From contig JAKSBM010000223.1 in assembly GCA_022361135.1 (NCBI GenBank), forward strand, positions 1 to 5,132: 5,132 bases of DNA, written 5' to 3'. Below are positions 1-5,132 of this stretch, in pieces; positions within the stretch are counted from its first letter, which is position 1; each line of letters starts with the position of its first letter. The translations under genes and the position numbers were made by a program. The notes below the pieces were generated by a model that was given only the letters and a program-made list of their open reading frames with translations, was not told the DNA's origin and ran no database searches. This DNA is from Desulfobacterales bacterium. GTDB lineage: Bacteria; Desulfobacterota; Desulfobacteria; Desulfobacterales; Desulfobacteraceae.

Positions 1-80
1 ACAATACACGATAAGCTCCGTCGACTCTCTTCTGAAACGACAAGAAAAAACGGTAAACCCGCTTGCCCGAAAACAACTTC

Positions 81-157
81 CTGCCATGTGGTCCCGGTAG
101 GGAAATCGCAGCATGGAAGATGAGCCCGCCAGGGCCCCTTGGAAATCCAACGGGCGG
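81..157. other. Cluster of short inverted repeats, possibly a structured RNA or the end of an upstream transcript
   Basis: Nested complementary arms are visible. CCATG at 84-88 can pair with CATGG at 112-116, enclosing TCCC (92-95) and GGGA (100-103) around a GGTA loop. Next, GCCCG at 124-128 can pair with CGGGC at 151-155, enclosing TTGG (139-142) and CCAA (147-150) around an AAAT loop. Two adjacent two-tier hairpins could be a structured leader or the 3' end of an upstream transcript. I could not match the segment to a riboswitch consensus I know, and the stems are short enough to arise by chance. Confidence 0.25.
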
Positions 158-177
158 AATCGGCGCAAAAGTCATTA

Positions 178-249
178 AAGGTTAATTGAGAAAAAAAATA
201 AAATTTCGCATTTTCGTATAAACAATAATTGATTGGTACAGGTGTAGAA
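178..249 (+). promoter_or_regulatory. Probable promoter region for the synthetase-symporter genes
   Basis: This is the only markedly AT-rich stretch before the first gene, so it is the likely place for transcription to start. A TATAAA at 217-222 could be a sigma-70 -10 box, but no good -35 box lies 16-18 bases upstream. A second candidate, at 234-249, resembles a sigma-54 site: TGG at 234-236 and AC at 238-239, then T245 and G247 at the right spacing for the -12 element. The normally invariant C of the -12 GC is A here. Neither assignment is secure; the general location is more credible than either box. Confidence 0.25.
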
Positions 250-334
250 AGGGGGTGAAATCCTTTTAATTCGGGCTTAGGAAATCAAAACAACCCATAA
301 ACGATATCCACTTCAAAGGGAAAGGGTAAGATAG

Positions 335-1963
335 ATGACGATTCAACCAAATATGACCGACTACAACAAAGAATATGCAGAATTTAAATGGGAGGTCCCG
401 GAGTATTTTAACTTTGCCGGTGAAGTCATCGACAAGTGGGCCGAAGACAAAGAAAAACTGGCCATGCTCTGGGTGGACGACAATGGCACCGAAATCAAAA
501 AAACCTTCAACGACATCAGCGTTGAATCCAAAAAGCTGGCCAATGTCCTTGCGGCCCAGGGCGTTAAACAGGGTGACGTGGTCATCGTGGTTCTGCCCCG
601 GAACATCGAATGGTGGGTAATTTTCACGGCCTGTATCCGCATGGGCGCCCTCCTGGCTCCGGGCACCACCCAGCTCACGGGCAAGGATCTGGACTTCCGG
701 GCCAACAAATCCAAGGCCGCCTGCATCATCACCAATCCTGAAATTGCCGCCAAATTTGACCAGGTGGAAGACAAGTGCCCCACCGTTGAAACCAAGGTTG
801 TCATCTCCGAAGCCAAGGACGGCTGGGTATTCTACGACGAAGCCATGGCCTCCGCATCCGATGAATTTGAAACCGCCGACACCAAGGCCGACGACAATTG
901 TCTGGTTTACTTTACCTCGGGCACCACCGGTTTTCCGAAGATGGCCCTGCACACCCATGCCTATGCCATCGGCCACACCATCACCGGTAAATACTGGCTG
1001 GACCTGAAGGAAAGCGACATGCATTGGAATGTGAGTGACACGGGTTGGGCCAAGGCCGCCTGGTCTTCCTACTTCGGTCCCTGGAACATGGGGTCTGCCC
1101 AGTTCATCCACCACACCGACCGTTTTGATCCCGCCACCACCCTGGGGCTGCTCCAGAAATATCCCATCACCACCATGTGCGGCGCCCCCACCATCTACCG
1201 CATGCTGGTCCTGGAAGATCTGTCCCAGTACAAGTTCCCCAACCTGCGCCATTGTGTGGGCGCCGACGAACCCCTGAATCCGGAAATCATCGATGTCTGG
1301 AAAAAGGCCACCGATTGCGTTATCCGTGACGGCTACGGCCAGACGGAAACAGTTCTCCTCTGCGGTTCCTTCCCCTGCATCGAACCCCGGTTCGGCTCCA
1401 TGGGCAAACCCACCCCGGGCATTGACCTGGCGGTCATTGACGAACACGGCAACGTGCTGCCGGCCAACGAAGAAGGCGACATCGCCGTCCGCGTGGAACC
1501 GGAACGTCCCGTGGGCCTGTTCAAAGAATACTGGAAAGAACCCGATAGAACCGCCTCTTCCTTCATCCCCGGCTGGTACCTCACCGGCGACCGGGCCTTT
1601 GTGGACGATGACGGATACTTCTGGTTTGTGGGACGCTCCGACGACGTCATCCTGACCTCCGGCTACCGCATTGGCCCCTTTGAGGTGGAATCCGCACTCA
1701 TCGAACATGCGGCAGTTGCCGAATCCGCCGTTGTTTCCAGCCCCGATGAAACCCGTGGCGAAGTGGTCAAGGCCTTTGTCATCCTTTCACCGGGTTTCGA
1801 AGCCTCCGACGACCTGGTCAAGGAACTTCAAAACCATGTAAAAACCACCACTGCCCCCTACAAATATCCCCGTAAGATCGACTTTGTTGAAGAGCTGCCC
1901 AAGACCATCTCCGGTAAAATCCGCCGGGTGGAACTGCGGGACGCCGAATGGGGAAAAGAGTAA
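335..1963 (+). CDS. AMP-forming acyl-CoA synthetase, medium-chain/ACSM-like
   Basis: This is a cytoplasmic enzyme of the ANL adenylating superfamily. It would activate a carboxylic acid with ATP to an acyl-AMP and pass the acyl group to coenzyme A. The full 542-residue length suits the family. Motifs seen in order are the phosphate loop FTSGTTGFPK (193-202), the stretch DTGWAKAAWSSYFGPW (235-250) with HHTDRFDP (259-266) that recalls medium-chain ACSM synthetases, GYGQTET (333-339), GWYLTGDR (413-420) with the ribose-binding Asp419, the hinge GRSDD (433-437), SGYRIGPFEVE (442-452), and the C-terminal PKTISGKIRR with the catalytic, often acetylated Lys528. Nothing essential is missing. The start at 335 is preceded by AAGGG-rich Shine-Dalgarno sequence at 315-326; Met7 (353) is a weaker alternative. 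The substrate cannot be read from the sequence: medium-chain, branched-chain or aromatic acids are all possible. The neighbouring symporter genes suggest an imported carboxylate. Confidence 0.93.
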   Translation: MTIQPNMTDYNKEYAEFKWEVPEYFNFAGEVIDKWAEDKEKLAMLWVDDNGTEIKKTFNDISVESKKLANVLAAQGVKQGDVVIVVLPRNIEWWVIFTACIRMGALLAPGTTQLTGKDLDFRANKSKAACIITNPEIAAKFDQVEDKCPTVETKVVISEAKDGWVFYDEAMASASDEFETADTKADDNCLVYFTSGTTGFPKMALHTHAYAIGHTITGKYWLDLKESDMHWNVSDTGWAKAAWSSYFGPWNMGSAQFIHHTDRFDPATTLGLLQKYPITTMCGAPTIYRMLVLEDLSQYKFPNLRHCVGADEPLNPEIIDVWKKATDCVIRDGYGQTETVLLCGSFPCIEPRFGSMGKPTPGIDLAVIDEHGNVLPANEEGDIAVRVEPERPVGLFKEYWKEPDRTASSFIPGWYLTGDRAFVDDDGYFWFVGRSDDVILTSGYRIGPFEVESALIEHAAVAESAVVSSPDETRGEVVKAFVILSPGFEASDDLVKELQNHVKTTTAPYKYPRKIDFVEELPKTISGKIRRVELRDAEWGKE

Positions 1964-1993
1964 CACCACAGCATAACGGCTAACGGTAAAAGA

Positions 1994-2052
1994 GGGGAAA
2001 TCGACCCGCAGGCCCGGAGGATCTCTTCCGGGCTTGTGGGGTCGATTTCCCC
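1994..2052 (+). other. Long intergenic stem-loop without a U-tract
   Basis: The left arm 1994-2020 pairs with the right arm 2025-2052 around the four-base loop ATCT (2021-2024). The outer 14 pairs (1994-2007 with 2039-2052) are perfect. The inner 13 pairs include three G-U pairs, and G2038 is a single bulge. The stem is stronger than most intrinsic terminators, yet it is followed by GCAATATGAATTC rather than a T run. It lies between the synthetase stop (1963) and the small membrane gene (2083). Likely roles are attenuation, RNase protection of the upstream mRNA, or partial termination that sets synthetase and transporter levels separately. The structure is directly visible; the role is inferred. 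Confidence 0.75.
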
Positions 2053-2082
2053 GCAATATGAATTCTTAAAAAGGGAGCACGC

Positions 2083-2364
2083 ATGAAAGAAAAACTTTAC
2101 AAAAAGGAGATCACCCTGACCATTGTTTTTTCCGTTCTATTGCTGTTGGTGGGACATTCCGCATCCATCTTTGTCCTATTTCCCTCCCTCCAGCAGGGAA
2201 CCTTCTGGGGCTTCCCCACCCAGTACATTGTACCCATCCTTCTGGGATGGTTCGGCATTGCCATTGTCTGCTTGGTCATGACCCTGGTGTGCAACAAGTT
2301 TGACGACGAGCTGGAAGAATACGTGAATTCCCTTCCGCCGGTGGAAGAAACCGAAACCGAATAA
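2083..2364 (+). CDS. Small two-helix membrane protein, putative symporter small subunit
   Basis: The protein has 93 residues with two hydrophobic segments (about 10-33 and 47-70), joined by a short loop containing GTFWGFPTQY (39-48). It ends in a charged tail with NKFDDELEEY (71-80) and an acidic, Glu-rich end. The size, topology, central GFP motif and Asn-x-x-Asp-rich segment after helix 2 resemble the small membrane proteins encoded just before sodium:solute symporters (YjcH/DUF485 and the DUF4212 sodium/substrate symporter small subunit). I cannot say which family, or whether it is a separate one. A GGGAG at 2073-2077 supports the start. The stop is only 15 bases before the symporter start, so the two are almost certainly cotranscribed and may form one complex. 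The function, perhaps in assembly or stability of the transporter, is inferred from position. Confidence 0.85.
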   Translation: MKEKLYKKEITLTIVFSVLLLLVGHSASIFVLFPSLQQGTFWGFPTQYIVPILLGWFGIAIVCLVMTLVCNKFDDELEEYVNSLPPVEETETE

Positions 2365-2379
2365 AAAAGGAGACAAGTT

Positions 2380-4017
2380 ATGCCAGCAGAATATGCATTA
2401 AGTAATGTCTGGGTAGGGCTTGGCGTAGTTGCCATCCTTTTCTGTATTTTCTATTACGTGGGGTACGTGGCCTCCAAGAAGACCACCTCCGACGAGGACT
2501 TTTACGCCGCCGGTTTTTCCATCGGTCCCGTGACCAACGGTTTGGGCATGGCCGCCACCTGGGCCAGTCTGGCCACTTTCCTGGGGGTTATTGCCCTCAT
2601 CCTCAGACTCCAGGTTCCCTTTGTTTACCTCTGGATTCAATGGGCCATTTCCATTCCCCTGCTCACCCTGCTCTACGGCACCAGCCTGCGCCGCATGAAG
2701 GCCTTCACCCCGGCCACATTCATCCTCCAGCGCTACGGCAAACCCGCCACCATCGTGATCGTCTGCTGGATGATCCTCATCATGGTCATGTATGCCCTGG
2801 GCCAGATGATCGGTCTGGGCCGTGCCTTTGAGCTTCTCTTTGGTGTACCCTACAACACGGCCATCATCGTTGCCGGCCTGGCCACCGTTGGCTTCATCAC
2901 CATCGGCGGCATGTACGGTGCCTCCTACAACGCCGCCTTCCAGATGGTGGTTATGACCATCGCCATGATCGTTCCCATGGGCGCCATCATGAAGGCCATG
3001 GGCTCTTCCGGCTGGTGGTTTCCGCCCCTGGCATACGGCGACATGGTCCCCAACATGATGGCCAGTATTCCGACCTTCTTTGACATGAAATATGACTTCA
3101 GATGGTATTTTGCCCTGATCCCCGCGTTTACGCTGGGCCCCATTGCCCTCCCCCATCTGGCCATGAAGGTTTTCACCTCTTCATCCGTTAAAAGTGCCCG
3201 CTGGGCCGTGGTCTGGTTCGCCCTCTTCCTGGGCCTGCTCTTCTCCGGTACCTACGCGGTGGGTTTTGCCGGTAACTACTTCACCGCCACCACCGGTAAA
3301 GTCATCTCCAAACCCGACCAGACCATCCTGATTCTCAACGTTTTCTACAACCCGACCCTGGTGGCGGCTTTTGTCATGGGCGGCGCCGTTGCAGCCGGTC
3401 TGTCCACCATCGGTGGCAACCTCATGGCCATTGCCGGCCTGGTGGGTTCCGACCTTTTGGGCATTTTGGCTCCCAACATGGATTCTTCCAAGAAGATGAG
3501 ATGGGGTTACATCGCATTGGCACTGGGCGGCCTGGCAGCCATCCTCATGGCCTTCAAGCCCCCGAAGTTCCTGGTGACCTCCATCCTCTGGGCATTCGGC
3601 CTGCTGGCCACCACGGCCACCCCGGCCATCCTCCTGGGGGTCTGGTGGAAGGAGGCCAACAAGCTGGCTCTCATCATCTCCTCCACCATCTGTGGATTTA
3701 CCTACATCGTCATTTCCCCCCACGTCCTGCCCTCCATCGTTGTGGGCAAAGGACTGGTGGCGGCCCTGGGCATGTCCGGCGGCATGGTAACCATCCCCTT
3801 GAGCTTTGCCATGTTCATCCTATTGTCCATGGCCTTCAACCGCATGGCCATGTTCAAATCCTACGCCCCCACCCTGGCGGATAAAAAGGTCATCGACCGC
3901 ATCCACGGCTGGGGAACGGACTACGAAGAAACCCGCTACAACGGCACGGTCACTCCGTTGATCATCTCCGCCGTCTGTATCGCCATCTTCATTTGGGGCC
4001 TCCAGCCCTGGAGCTGA
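2380..4017 (+). CDS. Sodium:solute symporter (SSS family), ActP-like carboxylate permease
   Basis: This is an inner-membrane secondary transporter of 545 residues with about 13-14 hydrophobic segments, close to the length of E. coli ActP. Family features seen are DFYAAGFSIGP followed by NGLGMAATWASLATFLG (40-69), which covers the broken first core helix; the signature-like GGMYGASYNAAFQ (176-188); PHLAMKVFTSSSVKSAR (258-274); and AAGLSTIGGNLMAIAG (338-353), where Ser342 and Thr343 fall at the expected Na2 sodium-site positions. AAGGAG at 2367-2372, seven bases before the ATG, fixes the start. By family it couples Na+ entry to solute uptake. Linkage to an acyl-CoA synthetase points to a carboxylate rather than a sugar, proline or pantothenate, but the substrate is not provable here. 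It probably acts with the preceding small membrane protein. Confidence 0.93.
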   Translation: MPAEYALSNVWVGLGVVAILFCIFYYVGYVASKKTTSDEDFYAAGFSIGPVTNGLGMAATWASLATFLGVIALILRLQVPFVYLWIQWAISIPLLTLLYGTSLRRMKAFTPATFILQRYGKPATIVIVCWMILIMVMYALGQMIGLGRAFELLFGVPYNTAIIVAGLATVGFITIGGMYGASYNAAFQMVVMTIAMIVPMGAIMKAMGSSGWWFPPLAYGDMVPNMMASIPTFFDMKYDFRWYFALIPAFTLGPIALPHLAMKVFTSSSVKSARWAVVWFALFLGLLFSGTYAVGFAGNYFTATTGKVISKPDQTILILNVFYNPTLVAAFVMGGAVAAGLSTIGGNLMAIAGLVGSDLLGILAPNMDSSKKMRWGYIALALGGLAAILMAFKPPKFLVTSILWAFGLLATTATPAILLGVWWKEANKLALIISSTICGFTYIVISPHVLPSIVVGKGLVAALGMSGGMVTIPLSFAMFILLSMAFNRMAMFKSYAPTLADKKVIDRIHGWGTDYEETRYNGTVTPLIISAVCIAIFIWGLQPWS

Positions 4018-4050
4018 TGGGGTCGTCCTGACACCCAGCAGATCTGAATC

Positions 4051-4087
4051 GGGGATGTTCGGCGGATCCCTTCCGTCGGACATCCCC
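4051..4087 (+). other. Intergenic stem-loop after the symporter gene
   Basis: A 16-base left arm (4051-4066) pairs fully with 4072-4087 around the five-base loop TCCCT; two of the pairs are G-U. Only ATTTCCC follows, so the U-tract is poor. It lies in the 112-base gap between the symporter stop and the next gene. It could be a weak terminator that lowers expression of the last gene, or a 3' stabiliser of the symporter message. The two G-U pairs make the stem stronger as + strand RNA than in the opposite direction, which fits a role in the + transcript. Confidence 0.65.
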
Positions 4088-4118
4088 ATTTCCCACAAAA
4101 ACGGGCCCATTCTTAACG

Positions 4119-4126
4119 AAAGGAAG
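4119..4126 (+). promoter_or_regulatory. Ribosome binding site that decides the start of the 4130 gene
   Basis: AAAGGAAG lies three bases before the ATG at 4130, with AGGA (4121-4124) spaced five bases from it. The longer in-frame ATG at 4055 is buried in the stem at 4051-4066, has no Shine-Dalgarno sequence, and would add a 25-residue polar leader. The 4130 start is therefore preferred. Confidence 0.75.
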
Positions 4127-4129
4127 ACA

Positions 4130-4681
4130 ATGCATTATCTGACATCCATGGGACATCTTCTGGCCTTTAATCCCGGCATTTTAAACCGGGAAGAGAATCT
4201 AAAACGGCTCCAATACTATTCCATCGCCAACGTCCTCATCCTGGGATTGATTTACGGGGGAGCAGCCGCCCTCATGGGACCCTATCTTTTGGAACGCCAG
4301 GGCCTGGACGCCACGGGATTTAACGGCATCAAGGTGTTGGTGGCCGGAATCCCCGTGGCCTTTCTCATGCACGCCGGCGGGGCCCTCTTTGTCTGGGTCT
4401 TCATGCGGGCCATGGGCGGCAGGGCCAATTTTGTCACCGCCTATTTTTTCATGGGCGCCGCCGCCATCTCCCTCTGGTGCCTGGCGCCCTTTGCCGCCGC
4501 CCTTCAAATGGGTACCATTACCCCTTTCACCAAAGGATTCGGCCTCCTGCTGGCGCTCTACGGCTTCGGGGTGATGTTCAAAGCCGCCCAGGAAGCCTTC
4601 CAACTCTCCGGATTTAAAATGACCATTGCCACCCTGGTCACCCTCTCCTACATCGGTTGTTTTCTCTATCTTTGGATCTAA
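4130..4681 (+). CDS. Polytopic membrane protein, probably Yip1-like
   Basis: The protein has 183 residues with about five hydrophobic segments (roughly 32-52, 66-94, 103-126, 134-151 and 163-182) and a short soluble N-terminus (1-30) rich in charged residues. The layout of a soluble head followed by five helices, with HAGGALFVWVFMRAMGG (81-97) and then a YFFMGAAAISLW stretch (105-116), resembles bacterial Yip1-domain proteins, whose biochemical role is poorly known. I rest this on topology and motif feel, so another uncharacterised membrane family is possible. There is no signal peptide. It is the last gene on this strand before the terminator. The 112-base gap with a stem-loop suggests it is cotranscribed with the symporter, but at a different level. 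Its link to transport is unproven. Confidence 0.75.
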   Translation: MHYLTSMGHLLAFNPGILNREENLKRLQYYSIANVLILGLIYGGAAALMGPYLLERQGLDATGFNGIKVLVAGIPVAFLMHAGGALFVWVFMRAMGGRANFVTAYFFMGAAAISLWCLAPFAAALQMGTITPFTKGFGLLLALYGFGVMFKAAQEAFQLSGFKMTIATLVTLSYIGCFLYLWI

Positions 4682-4715
4682 CCCAGACTCTTCGGCCCAC
4701 ACGCACCATAAAAAA

Positions 4716-4744
4716 AACCCCGGTGGACAATGTCCATCGGGGTT
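4716..4744. terminator. Bidirectional intrinsic terminator between convergent genes
   Basis: A 13-pair stem (4716-4728 with 4732-4744, one G-U pair) closes on the loop AAT. On the - strand the stem is followed directly by a run of T (the A run 4710-4717 on the + strand), giving a canonical terminator for the helicase gene, although the G-U pair becomes an A-C mismatch in that direction. On the + strand a T5 run (4751-4755) follows after a seven-base gap, so it probably also ends the transcript of the upstream membrane-protein gene. Confidence 0.85.
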
Positions 4745-4792
4745 GATTGGTTTTTGGGTTGAATTTAACCGCCCACCCTGCCGATTACGGCC

Positions 4793-5132
4793 CTATTTCT
4801 TTTTCTTCCGCCGTTTCCGGGCCTTTTTCCAGGCCTCTTTTTCCCGGGTTTCATGGTCCAGGATCATTTCACGCAGGCTCTCGGGTTTCCGGGAATCCTC
4901 CAGAATATCCCCATATTCCCGCCGGGTCAGGTGCAGGACCTCGATCTCCCGGTTCAAAAAGCCCTGGATATCCTTGAGAAGCTCCTTTTCTCCCTCGGCA
5001 CAAAAGGAAAGGGCACACCCCTTCCTCCGGCCCCGGCCGGTCCGTCCCACCCGATGGACGTAATTTTCGGCCTGGTCGGGTAGATCATAGTTGATGACAT
5101 AATCCACATCCGGGATATCAATGCCCCGGGCC
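4793..5132 (-). CDS. DEAD-box RNA helicase, C-terminal part (gene runs off the right edge)
   Basis: The visible 112 or so C-terminal residues belong to the second RecA-like domain of an ATP-dependent RNA helicase. Motif V reads [18 protein letters not shown], starting at the window edge, and motif VI reads [15 protein letters not shown], with the arginines that contact ATP. After the domain comes a short extension with an FLNREIEVL segment and a very basic end ([11 protein letters not shown]), common in RhlE-like proteins, where it binds RNA. The frame is open through 5132, so the GTG near 5107 is an internal valine and not a start. The stop is TAG at 4795-4793. The gene converges on the transport operon and has no evident functional tie to it. 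Its exact subfamily (RhlE, DeaD, or similar) needs the missing N-terminal part. Confidence 0.95.
   Translation of the reverse strand, partial: ARGIDIPDVDYVINYDLPDQAENYVHRVGRTGRGRRKGCALSFCAEGEKELLKDIQGFLNREIEVLHLTRREYGDILEDSRKPESLREMILDHETREKEAWKKARKRRKKKK

Larger units (their letters stand above)
1..334. other. Non-coding region upstream of the acyl-CoA synthetase gene
   Basis: No convincing gene is visible here. On the + strand, frame 1 is open from the left edge to a TGA at 121-123 and frame 2 to a TAG at 98-100. Either could be the tail of a gene entering from the left, but neither translation resembles a known family. The - strand has no stop in any frame from 1 to about 171; an ATG at 175-173 would open a 58-codon reading frame running off the edge, but it has no Shine-Dalgarno sequence and an unconvincing composition. 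The stretch contains several short inverted repeats (81-157), an AT-rich segment (about 178-230), and a purine-rich leader that ends in the ribosome binding site of the next gene. Confidence 0.6.

Noticed and set aside
1..175. A - strand frame of 58 codons open to the left edge, and + strand frames open to 100 and 123
   Set aside because: No ribosome binding site, no recognisable protein sequence and short length. The lack of stops over about 170 bases can be chance, though an edge-truncated gene cannot be fully excluded.
266..1708. A 480-codon open frame on the - strand opposite the synthetase gene
   Set aside because: It mirrors a gene with strong G/C third-position bias. Its translation is Gly/Val/His/Phe-rich with no recognisable domain, and the + strand gene has every expected motif.
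1974..1986. A short direct repeat, TAACGG, twice before the long hairpin
   Set aside because: Two six-base copies seven bases apart are expected by chance, and there is no further periodic structure.
2398..3156. A 252-codon open frame on the - strand opposite the symporter gene
   Set aside because: The translation is Gly/Asp/His-rich and low in complexity, as expected of an antisense shadow of a membrane-protein gene.
4055..4129. A longer N-terminus for the Yip1-like protein, starting at the ATG at 4055
   Set aside because: That ATG lies inside the 4051-4087 stem and lacks a Shine-Dalgarno sequence, whereas the ATG at 4130 has AAAGGAAG just upstream.
4199..4702. A 167-codon open frame on the - strand opposite the Yip1-like gene
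   Set aside because: It has the same shadow composition (Gly, Glu, His-rich) and runs across the coding strand of a better-supported gene with a clear ribosome binding site.
4626..5063. A + strand open frame overlapping the terminator and helicase region
   Set aside because: It crosses a terminator and lies antisense to a helicase with intact motifs V and VI. Its Arg/Ser/Pro-rich translation is not protein-like.

Overview
The window looks like ordinary chromosome from an anaerobic or facultative Gram-negative bacterium. Moderately high GC, strong preference for G/C in third codon positions, and an ACSM-type acyl-CoA ligase linked to a sodium:solute symporter would fit Desulfobacterota (sulfate-reducing or syntrophic deltaproteobacteria). 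That placement is inference only; no marker gene is present.

Layout: positions 1-334 hold no convincing gene. They contain a region with several small inverted repeats (about 81-157) and then an AT-rich, promoter-like stretch (about 178-249). Four genes follow on the + strand: an AMP-forming acyl-CoA synthetase (335-1963), a 93-residue two-helix membrane protein (2083-2364), a 545-residue sodium:solute symporter (2380-4017), and a 183-residue polytopic membrane protein that is probably Yip1-like (4130-4681). A stem-loop at 4716-4744 closes this block. Facing it on the - strand is the 3' part of a DEAD-box RNA helicase gene (4793-5132), whose 5' end lies beyond the right edge.

How the genes fit together: synthetase, small membrane protein and symporter repeat the architecture of the acetate-scavenging acs-yjcH-actP operon of E. 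coli. Here the ligase is of the medium-chain/aromatic (ACSM) type and the small protein is not an obvious YjcH. The simplest model is that the symporter and its small partner import a carboxylate with Na+, and the synthetase traps it inside the cell as a CoA thioester. The last membrane protein may be an accessory or a passenger.

Two strong stem-loops, one after the synthetase gene (1994-2052) and one after the symporter gene (4051-4087), lack a proper U-tract. They look more like mRNA processing, stabilising or attenuation elements than simple terminators. No mobile element, CRISPR array, tRNA, rRNA or clear defence system is visible. The most notable points are the operon architecture and the intergenic hairpins; nothing here demands an entirely new system.
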